Positions 9,591 to 18,806 of a DNA stretch of 64,000 nucleotides are shown piece by piece. Origin of the DNA: Parasphingorhabdus sp. GTDB taxonomy: Bacteria > Pseudomonadota > Alphaproteobacteria > Sphingomonadales > Sphingomonadaceae. The notes below the pieces were generated by a model. It was not told where the DNA came from. It was given only the letters and a program-made list of their open reading frames with translations, and did no database searches. Within the stretch, counting starts at the first letter, position 1. Each line of letters starts with the position of its first letter. The position numbers and the translations under genes were made by a program. The stretch covers positions 1-64,000 of the forward strand of contig JAUCYS010000017.1 in NCBI GenBank assembly GCA_030373505.1, in the 5' to 3' direction.

Positions 9591-10319
9591 TCAGGGGGCG
9601 CCGGTGACCAGAGGCAATGCAAACTGCCGTTCATCGACCGTTTCTATTGCGCGGTCGACAAAGGGCAGGGGAAAGCAGACCGGCTGTTCCTTCAGACCAA
9701 TGATCGCCTCGGCCGGCCCGCCGACACAGGCCTCGATCGCCGGGTCATGCGCCGCCATGCCGCCGGTCAGCGCGCCGAAGGCGGGCAGGATCAGATGCCG
9801 CGGTCCGCGGACAAAGCAGCGCCGGGAAACATGGCGACCGCGCACCGCAACGCGCATCTTGGGATGATAATGGCCCGATATTTCCGGCAAGCGGCTGCTC
9901 GGGAAAGCCTGGTGGCGGAGGGCAAGGCCATCGCCGGTCCATTCGTCGACCACCGACCCGCCCCACAGGCCAGCGACATCGCGGTCGTGATTGCCGGTGA
10001 TCCAGATCCAGTCCAGTGCTGCGGTCATTCCGGCGAGTCGTCTGGCCGCTTCCGGTTCCAGCCGCGCCTCGCCGCCATCATCATGATAATTGTCGCCGAG
10101 ACAGAAGACCGTGGTCGCGCCGGTATCGCGAACCAGCCCCGCCAGTTCCTCCAGCGTCGCCTGGCTGTCATAGGGCGGCAGCATCTGGCCTTGCCGCGCG
10201 TAGAAACTGGCCTTTTCCAGATGCAGGTCCGCCACCAGCAGCGCATTTTTTGCCGGCCAGTGGAGCGCCGCCGGAGCGACGATATCAAAGCGGTGACGAG
10301 CGAACAGAAGGGGAACCAT
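9591..10319 (-). CDS. pdeM: Ligase-associated DNA damage response endonuclease PdeM
   Basis: A calcineurin-like metallophosphoesterase of about 242 residues. Metal-binding motifs appear in order: ADLHLEK, LGDNYHDDGG, TGNHDRD and GHYHPK. The first block with FxHWPAKNALLVADLHLEKAS is typical of PdeM, which belongs to a DNA repair set with an ATP-dependent ligase, an exonuclease and a DEXH helicase. The frame is open to 10508; MVPLLFARH at 10319 best fits family length, but MVVREIPIE at 10385 is possible and would leave only 15 bp to the divergent trhO. The partner helicase is about 5 kb away at 15136, an unusual separation. Confidence 0.85.
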   Translation of the reverse strand: MVPLLFARHRFDIVAPAALHWPAKNALLVADLHLEKASFYARQGQMLPPYDSQATLEELAGLVRDTGATTVFCLGDNYHDDGGEARLEPEAARRLAGMTAALDWIWITGNHDRDVAGLWGGSVVDEWTGDGLALRHQAFPSSRLPEISGHYHPKMRVAVRGRHVSRRCFVRGPRHLILPAFGALTGGMAAHDPAIEACVGGPAEAIIGLKEQPVCFPLPFVDRAIETVDERQFALPLVTGAP

Positions 10320-10400
10320 GCTGTCGCTATGCGATGAACATTCTGGCGATGCAAGCCGCTCTATTGGAATTTCCCGGACAACCATCCTATATGCGCTGCC

Positions 10401-11339
10401 ATGACCGAATCCGAATCTCCCGTAAAAGTCGCTGCACTCTATCATTTTGCTGTGGTCGAGGACCCTGCGGCGCTGCGCCTGCAAGTGCTGCCGCTGTGCG
10501 AAGCGCATGGCCTGAAAGGCACGATCCTGCTCGCTCCGGAAGGAATCAACGGCACCATCGCCGGTGCGCCCGATGCGATTGACCGAGTGATTGACGGGCT
10601 GCGGGCGCTGCCGCGCTTCGCCGATCTCGAGGTCAAATATTCCGAAGCCAGCGCTATGCCCTTTTTGCGGATGAAGGTCCGGCTGAAGAAGGAGATTGTC
10701 TCAATGGGCGTCGAGGGCGTCGATGCCGCGACCGAAAAGGGCCATTATGTTGACCCGGCGGAATGGAACAGTCTGATCGCTGACCCCGACACGATCGTGA
10801 TCGACACCCGCAACGCCTATGAAGTGGCGATCGGTACGTTCGAAGGCGCGATCGACCCGAAAACCGAATCCTTCCGCGACTTTCCGGCCTGGTTCGACGA
10901 TTTTTCGGAGAAATTGCGTCAGGATTCGGACAAGAAACCGAAGATCGCGATGTTCTGTACCGGCGGCATCCGCTGCGAGAAAGCGACCGCCTATGTCAAG
11001 GCGCAGGGCTTTGACGATGTCCGCCATCTCAAGGGCGGCATCCTGAAATATCTTGAAAATGTCCCCGAAACCGACAGTCTCTGGCAGGGCGACTGTTTCC
11101 TGTTCGACCAGAGAGTCGCCGTTGGCCACGGACTGCGCGAAGCCGATTATGCGCAATGCTATGCCTGCCGGATGCCGCTCAATGCCGCCGACCGGGCCTC
11201 GCCGGACTATATTCCCGGCGAAGCCTGCCCGCATTGCATCGACCAGCGCACCGACGAGCAGCGCGCCCGCTATCGCGAACGCCAGCGCCAGGTCGAGAAG
11301 GCTGCGGAAGAAGGCAGGCAGCATCTGGGCACGGCATGA
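10401..11339 (+). CDS. trhO: tRNA uridine(34) hydroxylase, rhodanese-type (TrhO/YceA)
   Basis: A 312-residue protein that hydroxylates U34 of tRNAs to ho5U. The N-terminal acylphosphatase-like part includes GTILLAPEGINGTIAG (40-55); the rhodanese domain begins at VIDTRNAYE and has its reactive Cys186 in FCTGGIRCEKAT. A C-terminal CYACRMPL...CPHC Cys cluster may bind metal, as is common in this family. Its stop overlaps the ATG of the downstream glutathione S-transferase gene, suggesting co-translation. Confidence 0.95.
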   Translation: MTESESPVKVAALYHFAVVEDPAALRLQVLPLCEAHGLKGTILLAPEGINGTIAGAPDAIDRVIDGLRALPRFADLEVKYSEASAMPFLRMKVRLKKEIVSMGVEGVDAATEKGHYVDPAEWNSLIADPDTIVIDTRNAYEVAIGTFEGAIDPKTESFRDFPAWFDDFSEKLRQDSDKKPKIAMFCTGGIRCEKATAYVKAQGFDDVRHLKGGILKYLENVPETDSLWQGDCFLFDQRVAVGHGLREADYAQCYACRMPLNAADRASPDYIPGEACPHCIDQRTDEQRARYRERQRQVEKAAEEGRQHLGTA

Positions 11340-11986
11340 CCGTTCTGGCCGACCTGCCGGTCCTGTACAGCTTCCGCCGCTGCCCCTATGCGATGCGCGC
11401 CCGTATGGCGCTGCTGGTCAGCGAGACTATCGTCCGGCTGCGCGAGGTCGTGTTGCGCGACAAGCCCGACGAGATGATTGCCGCCTCACCCAAGGCCACG
11501 GTGCCGGTGCTGGTTCTGCCCGACGGGGAGGTCATTGATGAAAGTCTGGCGATCATGCGCTGGGCGCTGGGCCATAATGACCCGCAACACTGGCTGCAGG
11601 GAAGCGATGCCGAAGCGGCGCTGATCGCCGAAGCCGACGGCCCGTTCAAGCATCATCTCGACCGCTACAAATATCCGGTCCGCTATGACAATGTCGATCC
11701 GCTCGAGCATCGCGCCGGCGGACTGGCCTTTCTCGAAAAACTCGATTCCCTGCTTCAGAAGTCAGGCCAGCTGGCGGGAGAGCGGCCCACCCTGGCCGAC
11801 CACGCGATCTTCCCCTTTGTCCGGCAGTTTGCCAATAATGACCGCGACTGGTTCGATTCCTTGCCGCTGCCGGCCCTGCAGAAATGGCTGGCCGATCATC
11901 TCGCCTCGCCGCTGTTTGCGACAACCATGCAAAAATATCCGCAATGGCAAAGCGGTGAAGAGGAGCCGCTATTCCGGCTCCCATAA
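11336..11986 (+). CDS. Glutathione S-transferase family protein
   Basis: A 216-residue protein with an N-terminal thioredoxin fold (LYSFRRCPYAMRARMAL, with a CPYA motif where glutaredoxins have CPYC) and VPVLVLPDGEVIDESLAIMRW, the cis-Pro and glutathione gamma-glutamyl site. The C-terminal helical domain contains ERPTLADHAIFPFVRQF. ATG at 11336 forms an ATGA overlap with trhO, so it is translated as part of that unit. The CPYA-type Cys suggests a reductase or deglutathionylation role rather than conjugation, which is inference. Confidence 0.9.
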   Translation: MTVLADLPVLYSFRRCPYAMRARMALLVSETIVRLREVVLRDKPDEMIAASPKATVPVLVLPDGEVIDESLAIMRWALGHNDPQHWLQGSDAEAALIAEADGPFKHHLDRYKYPVRYDNVDPLEHRAGGLAFLEKLDSLLQKSGQLAGERPTLADHAIFPFVRQFANNDRDWFDSLPLPALQKWLADHLASPLFATTMQKYPQWQSGEEEPLFRLP

Positions 11987-12046
11987 AGTGGCGGAAAGAC
12001 AGGATAGGACGAGGCTCATCCCGGGGCTCGCCCCTCGAGGCCATAA

Positions 12047-12856
12047 TTAAAGCCCGACGCGCAGCTTGAGTCCGACCCTCGTATCCGGCGCCGCTTCCGA
12101 CAGACCGATGGCGCCGTCAACACCGAGCCGGACCGAGCGGGTCAGATTGGTTCCGAACCCCATATTGAGGCTCTGGCGGTCGCCGATGCTGGTCGAAGCG
12201 GACTGTTCATAGGCATAAGCAGCGGTCAATGCGCTGCTCTTGCCCAGCAGCACATGGCTGCCGGCGGATCCGGACAAAATGTTGCGGGTGGCGAAATTGT
12301 CCGGTTCGCCGATAATCGTATAGCCGGCCCCGATAAAGGGCACGACCGCTCCCAGTTTCTTCGACAGCTGACCGGAAACGCCGTAATCGACCTTGCCGGT
12401 TCCCAGTCCCTTCTGTTGTGAGGCAGTGGGAAGTTTGACCGAAGCGCCGATACTGGCGTCGACGCCGGAGACGGGCAGCTGATAGGCTGCTTGGAGCGAG
12501 AGGTCACCGATACCCTCTCGCTTCACTTCGCCCGTCTGGGAGCCGCTGGACGCGAGCAAGGGCGTACCGAACAGACCGCCCTGATTGATGATCACCTCCT
12601 GCGGAGCGGTGGAGGAAATATAGGCTATCGAAGCGGACGCGCTGAACCGGCCGCTGGTCATCGCGACGCCGGTCGTTGCAAAGCTGGTCTTGTAGTCCAG
12701 CCCCTCACCGACATCTCCTTCGACATGCTCAACGCCCGCGAGCAGCTGGAAGTCTGTTTCGTCTTTGCTGATGCTGTTTTGTGGAACGCTGATCTCCTGT
12801 GCGTGCAGGGGACTGACAGCGGTGAGAAATATCGGCAGGACAAGACAAATGCGCAT
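12047..12856 (-). CDS. Exported barrel-like outer-membrane protein
   Basis: A 269-residue protein with a signal peptide (MRICLVLPIFLTAVSPLHAQ). The mature chain alternates polar and hydrophobic residues throughout and has repeated Gly-rich turns (FIGAGYTII, NMGFGTNLTRSVRLGVDGAIGL), ending in LKLRVGL, as in outer-membrane barrels of the phenol-MetA/transporter type. A GGAG ribosome site lies about 10 nt upstream. It is convergent with the GST gene and not obviously linked to its neighbours. Substrate unknown. Confidence 0.75.
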   Translation of the reverse strand: MRICLVLPIFLTAVSPLHAQEISVPQNSISKDETDFQLLAGVEHVEGDVGEGLDYKTSFATTGVAMTSGRFSASASIAYISSTAPQEVIINQGGLFGTPLLASSGSQTGEVKREGIGDLSLQAAYQLPVSGVDASIGASVKLPTASQQKGLGTGKVDYGVSGQLSKKLGAVVPFIGAGYTIIGEPDNFATRNILSGSAGSHVLLGKSSALTAAYAYEQSASTSIGDRQSLNMGFGTNLTRSVRLGVDGAIGLSEAAPDTRVGLKLRVGL

Positions 12857-13049
12857 AGTCGGTTCGCTCCTTCAAGATCGGACAACAGGCCTGCATGGCG
12901 GTTGCTGTATCCCAGGGGAACGAACGGCGGTGGCGGTTTAATCCATCGATTGTGAAAATGCCCGTCTGAATGGCCAAGGGCAGCTCGCTTTCCGGAAGCC
13001 GGTCGAGGCAAGGCCGCATGCCCCGGGCGCGTTTTACCAGCCGGTCCGC

Positions 13050-14021
13050 TCAGGAAGGAATGCGGGTGCCAATCCGCTGGTCGATATGAAGTCGGGCATT
13101 TTTGGGGGTCAGGAAATGAATCTTCCGATTGGGAAAGTCGATCGCGACCTGGTCGAATTGCCGCAGTACATCCATGCCGAGCAACAGGGTCGGCTTGTCG
13201 GCCAACCCAAATCGCTCAAACGGCGGTGGATCTGCAAAGGCTACCAGAAGCGTGGCAAAGCGGGCGCGGCCGATACGGAATTCGCGCAATCTGCCAAATT
13301 CCACGCCCAATGTCTCGCCGGTGACCGCGATCAGCAAATTGTCATCCCCGACCTCTTTTGCACGTTTCAGCAATCTTTTGTGCAATATAGTGTTGGCGAT
13401 CGAAACCTGCGCTCCCGTATCGACAATAACATTGACTTTGATCCCGGAAATCGTGGCATCCGTGAAAATCAACTGGCCGGACCGGCGTTTGGCAGTCACA
13501 ACGATTTCACGCGACTTCGGTCTGCTGCGCGCTGTCTCCGCATCTTCAATGACAATTTGGTTGGCAAGAAAATCAAATAATATGCGCTGGTCCTGCAAGC
13601 CATCGAGTCCCAATATCCCATCGCCACCGATATGCCTTGCAGCCAGAACCGGCGAAATCAGGCCATTATAACTTTTCTGACCGAGGGTAAGGCTGGGCAC
13701 ATAGACCATGTCCACCATACTGGTCCCGGCAATGCTCATCAACCTGGCCGGCTCTTCGCCTTCCAGCGCCAATTGATCGGCGATCCGGCGGGAGATAACT
13801 GTCCGCTCCGCGCCGGTATCAATGACAAAGGCAAAAGGTCCCTTGCCCTCAATGCTGACGGGAACGGTCATCCTTCTGGCGCGATCCTGGTCGATATCAA
13901 CGATCTCGCCTTCAGGACTGACCCGGCTGCCCGGCTCCAGCGGCTGACCAAAGGGAAGGGGGTAAGCCATCGCCAGAACGGACGCCAGAACAGCGGGCAT
14001 GCTGGTCAGAAATGCGGACAT
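13050..14021 (-). CDS. Exported retropepsin-like aspartic protease, two-lobed (paralogue 1)
   Basis: A 323-residue protein with an N-terminal hydrophobic export signal and two retropepsin-like halves. The first half has FVIDTGAERTV with DTGA at 68-71 and a GILGLDGLQ block; the second has VIVDTGAQVSI with DTGA at 201-204 and LLGMDVLRQFDQVAIDF. A single chain with two DTG motifs could form an intramolecular active site like pepsin. GGGAGAGG lies just upstream of the ATG at 14021. It sits 105 bp downstream of a diverged copy of itself (14127-15077). Substrate unknown; periplasmic location is inferred. Confidence 0.85.
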   Translation of the reverse strand: MSAFLTSMPAVLASVLAMAYPLPFGQPLEPGSRVSPEGEIVDIDQDRARRMTVPVSIEGKGPFAFVIDTGAERTVISRRIADQLALEGEEPARLMSIAGTSMVDMVYVPSLTLGQKSYNGLISPVLAARHIGGDGILGLDGLQDQRILFDFLANQIVIEDAETARSRPKSREIVVTAKRRSGQLIFTDATISGIKVNVIVDTGAQVSIANTILHKRLLKRAKEVGDDNLLIAVTGETLGVEFGRLREFRIGRARFATLLVAFADPPPFERFGLADKPTLLLGMDVLRQFDQVAIDFPNRKIHFLTPKNARLHIDQRIGTRIPS

Positions 14022-14126
14022 GGCCTCTCCCTTATTATTTTTCCGGGTCGCATCAGCATAGTTTGTTGTCCGGCAATTGCCAGACCCATATCATGGACCA
14101 ACGTCCTGCCTCGACCAACGACCATC

Positions 14127-15077
14127 CTATGCATCTTCCGGCAGCAGGAAATAGATTTTGCGATTGGCAAAGTCGATCGCGACCCGGTCGAACTGCCGCA
14201 AGGCATCCATGCCCAGAAACAGCGCGGGCGTCTTCTCCAGCCGCAAGGCCCTGAAGGGTGCGATATCGGCAAAGGCGATCGGGATGATGCCGAAGCGGGC
14301 GCGACCGATCAGCAGCTCCTCGGCAATGCCATAATCTGCCGGTACCGAGCGGCCGGTGATATCGACCAGATTCATCTGTGTCATCGCCGATGATTTTAGC
14401 CGCAGCCGCCTTTGCAGCGCCTTGTTGCCGATCGACAGTTCCCCGCCGGTATCGATGATGATGCTGGTTCTGACGCCGGCAATCGTCGCGTTGGTGAAGA
14501 TCAACTGGCCGGAGCGACGTCTTGCCGTCACCACGATTTCGCGCAGCGACCGGCTTTTCAGCGGCTCGCTGATATCCTCGACCGAAATGGTGCGGCCCAG
14601 AAAATCGAACAGAATCCGCTGTCCCTGCAGACTGTCGAGACCGAGCACCCCGTCCGCCCCGATATGCTCGGACCGGAACGTCGGCGCAATCAGCCCGTCA
14701 TAGCTGCGCTGGCCAAGGATCAGGCTGGGCACAAAGACGGTCTGTACGACGGTGCTGCCGGCGAGCGCCACGATGGTTACTTGGTCCTCGATATCCAGCG
14801 CCAGCGCGCCGGCAATCTCCTTCGACACTATCGTTCGCTGCGACGCCGTATCGATGATGAAGGCGTAGGGCCCGCCCTGGTCAATGCGAACGGAGACGGT
14901 CATCCGCTCAAGGCGGTCCCGGTCAATCGCGATCCGCTCGGCATCGGGCTGGATGAACTGGTCCGGCAGACGATCGGCCATATGGGCTTCGGTTTCCGGT
15001 TCGACCGGACCGGATGCGGCCAGGGACACCGCGAACAGCGACGCGCAGAGGGGATAGAGCATGGTCGAACAAGCCAT
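14127..15077 (-). CDS. Exported retropepsin-like protein with altered first active-site motif (paralogue 2)
   Basis: A 316-residue paralogue of the next gene, colinear with it along most of its length (shared blocks RRSGQLIFT, GQRILFDFL, GMDALRQFDRVAIDF). The second motif is DTGG (209-212), but the first reads IDTASQ (DTAS, 76-79), replacing the Gly that is nearly invariant in aspartic proteases. The start at 15077 has AGGA about 9 nt upstream; a later Met at 15062 lacks a ribosome site. An N-terminal hydrophobic signal is present. Activity may be reduced or partner-dependent, which is inference. Confidence 0.85.
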   Translation of the reverse strand: MACSTMLYPLCASLFAVSLAASGPVEPETEAHMADRLPDQFIQPDAERIAIDRDRLERMTVSVRIDQGGPYAFIIDTASQRTIVSKEIAGALALDIEDQVTIVALAGSTVVQTVFVPSLILGQRSYDGLIAPTFRSEHIGADGVLGLDSLQGQRILFDFLGRTISVEDISEPLKSRSLREIVVTARRRSGQLIFTNATIAGVRTSIIIDTGGELSIGNKALQRRLRLKSSAMTQMNLVDITGRSVPADYGIAEELLIGRARFGIIPIAFADIAPFRALRLEKTPALFLGMDALRQFDRVAIDFANRKIYFLLPEDA

Positions 15078-15135
15078 GGCTTATCCTAGGCCAAAAACCA
15101 TCTGCGTCCAGACCGGATGCAATCAGCTGGCTGGC

Positions 15136-17655
15136 CTAATCCGCCTGCATCGCCTCGTTGATCAGTGCTTCCGCCTCGATCAGCAGCGCGTCATCGGTCG
15201 CGCCCTGCGCCACATGCTCGCGCCCGATCATCACCAGCACCGGCACCGCCAGCGGGCTGACCCGGTCGAGATCCACATGGACCATCGATCCGGCCGCGCG
15301 GTCGAGCAGGTCGCCGAGCCGCCCGACATCGGTCATCCGCGCCCGCGCATCGGCCCAGGCCGCCTGCATCAGCAGATGGTCGGGCTCATATTTGCGCAGC
15401 ACGTCGAAGATCAGGTCGGTCGAAAAAGTCACCTGCTTGCCGGTCTTGCGCTTGCCCGGATGCTGGCGCTCGACCAGGCCGCTGATCACCGCCACCTCGC
15501 GAAAGGCGCGCTTGAGCAGGTGCGATCCCTCGACCCAGTCGAAAAACTCGTCTTCCAGGATGTCGGCGCTGAACAGCGGTGCCGGATCGGTGACCGGCTC
15601 GACGCTGTAGCAGGCCAGAGCATAGTCATTGGCGACAAAGCCGACCGGTTTCAGCCCGCGATCCTCCATCCGCCGGGTCAGCAGCATGCCAAGCGACTGG
15701 TGCGCATTCCAGCCCTCGAAGCTGTAGCAAACCATATAATGGAGGTTTTTGTGCGGAAATGTTTCCACCAGCAATTGCCCCGGTTCCGGCATCACCGAGC
15801 GATGGTCCTGCATCTCCAGCCATTCGCGGACATCGTCGGGAAAGCGCGCCCAGCCGGCGCGGTCGGTCAGAAAGCCGCGCACCCGGTCCGACAGATGCGT
15901 GGTCAGTGGCAGCCTTGCTCCCATATAGCTGGGGATCATCGCGGCTTTCTTCGAGGCCCGGACGATGACATCGCTGCTATCCATCTTGATCATTTCAAGG
16001 CTGAGGCCGGCGAAGAAAAATGTGTCGCCGACCGACAGCATCGCGGCAAAGCCTTCCTCGACCTTGCCGAGGCTGCGGCCATTCTTGAACCGCACCGTCA
16101 TCATCGCGGCATCGACGATGATCCCTGCATTGAGACGGTGTTGCGCGGCAAATTTCGGGTGAGTCAGGCTCCAGAAGCCCTTGGCATCCCGGCGCAGCCG
16201 CTTGAACCGGTCATAGGCCTTGAGCGCATAGCCGCCATCGCGGGTGAATTGCAGCACGCGGTCGAACTGTTCCTTGCTCAGCGCACTATAGGGCAGGGCG
16301 GACTGTACCTCGTCGAGCAGCACGTCCTCCTGAAAGGGGGCGGCGCAGGCGCAGCTCATCACATGCTGGGCGAGCACATCGAGTCCCCCAGCGCGAAACG
16401 GTTCGCCATCGCGCCGGCCCTCGTTGACCGCATCCATCGCTGCCTGCGCCTCGAGATATTCGAACCGGTTGCCGGGCACCAGCAGCGCTTTCGACGACAC
16501 ATCCAGCCGGTGGTTGGCCCGCCCGATCCGCTGCAACAGCCGCGACGATCCTTTCGGCGCGCCCATCTGGATGACGCAGTCGATATCGCCCCAGTCGACG
16601 CCGAGATCGAGCGAGGCGGTGCAGACCAAAGCCCGCATCCGGCCTGACGCCATGGCGTTTTCCACTTTCCGCCGTGCCTCCTTCGACAGACTGCCGTGAT
16701 GAATGCCGATGGCCAGGGTCTCGTCGTTGATCTCCCACAATTTCTGGAAGGTCAGCTCGGCCAGAAAGCGCGTGTTGCAGAAGATCAAAGTCATCCGGTT
16801 GGCGCGGATCTGCTGCATCACCTGTGGAATCGCATAGGCGCCGGCATGGCCGGCCCAGGGCACCCGCACCGGATCGCCTTCCGGCGTTTCCGGCAGCATG
16901 ATCGACAGATCGGCCGGCGCGCCTTCTGCACCAAGCACATGGGTGACCGTATCGATATCGCCATAAGGCGCGAGCCAGGCGCGGAAATCATCGGGCTCGG
17001 CGACCGTGGCGGACAGCGCCACTCGCTGCATGGTCGGCGCAATGGTCTGCAGCCGCGCCAGCGACAGCGCCAGCAGGTCGCCGCGCTTGCCGGTGGCAAA
17101 GGCGTGGACCTCGTCGATCACCACGCGCCTGAGACCGGCGAACAGCGTGAAACTCTCCGGCTGGCTGAGCAGCAGATTGAGCGATTCCGGCGTGGTCAGC
17201 AATATCTGCGGAGGCTTCACCCGCTGCCGCGCCTTGCGCCCCGCCGGCGTATCGCCGCTGCGCGTCTCGATCGTGATCGGCAGCCCCATTTCCTCGACCG
17301 GCGTCAGCAGGTTGCGCTGGACATCGACCGCCAGCGCCTTGAGCGGCGAGATATAGAGCGTGTGCAAGCCGCTCCCCGCTTCCCGTTCGCCCTGAGCTTG
17401 TCGAAGGGCCGGTTGCGCCAGGCCAGATGCTTCGACAGGCTCAGCACGAACGGACTTTGCATCCTGTTGCTCAACCAGTTCCACCAGTGTCGGCAAAAAC
17501 CCCGCCAGCGTTTTCCCCGCTCCGGTCGGCGCCGTCAGCAACGCATGGCGCCCCGCCCGCGCCGCTTCCAGCATCTCCAGCTGATGCTGACGCACCGTCC
17601 ATCCCCGGGAAGCGAACCAGTCGGCAAGGATCGGCGGAATCGGATCATCGGGCAT
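15136..17655 (-). CDS. Ligase-associated DNA damage response DEXH-box helicase
   Basis: An 839-residue Lhr-like superfamily 2 helicase. Walker A TAPTGAGKT is at 41-49, motif Ia is YISPLKALAVD, motif II is DEVHAF, and the C-terminal RecA half includes CTASLDLGVDWGDIDCVIQMGAPKGSSRLLQRIGRANHR. The C-terminal region has the winged-helix and DUF1998-like extension of this group. Residues about 68-92, between Walker A and Ia, are translated from a palindromic intergenic-type repeat (17385-17453) inserted in frame. The family partners are PdeM (here at 9591), an exonuclease and an ATP-dependent ligase, the last two absent from the window. Confidence 0.93.
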   Translation of the reverse strand: MPDDPIPPILADWFASRGWTVRQHQLEMLEAARAGRHALLTAPTGAGKTLAGFLPTLVELVEQQDAKSVRAEPVEASGLAQPALRQAQGEREAGSGLHTLYISPLKALAVDVQRNLLTPVEEMGLPITIETRSGDTPAGRKARQRVKPPQILLTTPESLNLLLSQPESFTLFAGLRRVVIDEVHAFATGKRGDLLALSLARLQTIAPTMQRVALSATVAEPDDFRAWLAPYGDIDTVTHVLGAEGAPADLSIMLPETPEGDPVRVPWAGHAGAYAIPQVMQQIRANRMTLIFCNTRFLAELTFQKLWEINDETLAIGIHHGSLSKEARRKVENAMASGRMRALVCTASLDLGVDWGDIDCVIQMGAPKGSSRLLQRIGRANHRLDVSSKALLVPGNRFEYLEAQAAMDAVNEGRRDGEPFRAGGLDVLAQHVMSCACAAPFQEDVLLDEVQSALPYSALSKEQFDRVLQFTRDGGYALKAYDRFKRLRRDAKGFWSLTHPKFAAQHRLNAGIIVDAAMMTVRFKNGRSLGKVEEGFAAMLSVGDTFFFAGLSLEMIKMDSSDVIVRASKKAAMIPSYMGARLPLTTHLSDRVRGFLTDRAGWARFPDDVREWLEMQDHRSVMPEPGQLLVETFPHKNLHYMVCYSFEGWNAHQSLGMLLTRRMEDRGLKPVGFVANDYALACYSVEPVTDPAPLFSADILEDEFFDWVEGSHLLKRAFREVAVISGLVERQHPGKRKTGKQVTFSTDLIFDVLRKYEPDHLLMQAAWADARARMTDVGRLGDLLDRAAGSMVHVDLDRVSPLAVPVLVMIGREHVAQGATDDALLIEAEALINEAMQAD
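17385..17453. repeat. Palindromic REP-type repeat inside the helicase gene
   Basis: Two arms face each other: GTTCGCCCTGAGCTTGTCGA at 17385-17404 and TCGACAGGCTCAGCACGAAC at 17432-17451. The same core recurs at 44382, 47031 and 48136. Here it is read in frame as SVRAEPVEAS and ALRQAQGERE, giving about 25 extra residues with no stop codon. Confidence 0.9.
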
Positions 17656-17678
17656 TGCACCCGGTAGACGCTTCTTCG

Positions 17679-18659
17679 CTATTGTTTCAACTCCGCCATC
17701 AGCCCGAACAGCTGGACCACATCCGGCGGACTATTGTCGCCGGCATATTCCCGGTACAGCGTCGAGACATTGACCGCGATCCGCTCGCTGTCACCCCAGG
17801 CGGAAAAATCGCCGAGCCTAATGTCATGCGCGGCGTCGCGCACCGACAGGCCGGCATCGAACCGCTTGCGCGCTTCCTGGTCGATATAGCGCAGATAATC
17901 CTGCACCCGCCGGACGCCGTGCACATCGGTGATCGGGCCATGACCGGGAACGATGGTCTCGGCCCTGAGATCGATGATCCTGTCGCACGCCGCAATCCAG
18001 TTGCCGACCGGCCCGGCCCACATGATCGGCGTGCCCTCGATAAAAAGAATATCGCCGGTAAAGACGGTCTTGTCGCCCGGGACATGAACCAGCACGTCGC
18101 CCGCCGTATGCGCGGGTCCGACCTCGATCAGCTCCACTTTCTTGTCGCCGACCGTCAGGCTGTGGTGGCCGCTGAACGTCTGGGTCGGCAGCTTCTCCTC
18201 GACATCGGTGAAATCGAAGCTGCCGAAAATATCGACCAGATATTGCCCGGCCGGTCCCATAGCCCTGGCCTGCGCCATGATCGCGGCGAGCTGGCTGGCC
18301 GGCAGCTCTGACATTTCACGCGCACTGGCTTCCGATGCAATCACCTCCGCGTGCGCGCAGCACCCATTGCCATGGGTATGATCGCCATTGGCGTGGGTGT
18401 TGACGATGGTTCCGATATCCTCGGCCCCGACACCGGCGGCATCCGCCATCACGCCCAGCATTTCGCGAGTCAGGCTGGCATCGAACAAGGTGTCGACGAG
18501 CAGCGATTCGCCGCCGTCGGTGATCAGGCCGGCATTGGACCAGCCCCAGCCGCCATCGGGCTGCAGATAGGCGTAAAGCCCGAAGCCGGTTTCAACCAGA
18601 CCCTTTTCAAACGGAATTGCCATCACCTGTTCTCCCGCACCATGCACCATATGCGACAT
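17679..18659 (-). CDS. MBL-fold metallo-hydrolase
   Basis: A metallo-beta-lactamase superfamily hydrolase of about 326 residues. The zinc-binding motif is HTHANGDHTHGNG; downstream ligands are GPAHTAGDVLVHVPGDKTVFTGDILF (His, Asp) and ETIVPGHGPI (His). The frame is open from a TTG at 18677; MSHMVHGAGEQVM at 18659 or MAIPFEKGL at 18623 (with GGGAGA upstream) are the candidate starts. There is no signal peptide. It is oriented away from the AI-2E permease. The substrate is not predictable. Confidence 0.87.
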   Translation of the reverse strand: MSHMVHGAGEQVMAIPFEKGLVETGFGLYAYLQPDGGWGWSNAGLITDGGESLLVDTLFDASLTREMLGVMADAAGVGAEDIGTIVNTHANGDHTHGNGCCAHAEVIASEASAREMSELPASQLAAIMAQARAMGPAGQYLVDIFGSFDFTDVEEKLPTQTFSGHHSLTVGDKKVELIEVGPAHTAGDVLVHVPGDKTVFTGDILFIEGTPIMWAGPVGNWIAACDRIIDLRAETIVPGHGPITDVHGVRRVQDYLRYIDQEARKRFDAGLSVRDAAHDIRLGDFSAWGDSERIAVNVSTLYREYAGDNSPPDVVQLFGLMAELKQ

Positions 18660-18806
18660 ATCGTCGCAACTTTCCAATGATTCAAACGTAAGTGGCTGGA
18701 TAATGGCGACACGGCGATCCTTGCCGACCGTAAATTATTCTCGTATCTGGCGAGTGGGGCAATTTCATCGCGACCGCAGCGGCGAATCCAATAAGAGCGA
18801 CATATT

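Noticed and set aside
15061-16647. A 528-codon + strand frame opposite the helicase
   Set aside because: The - strand carries all helicase motifs; the + frame is a composition artefact.
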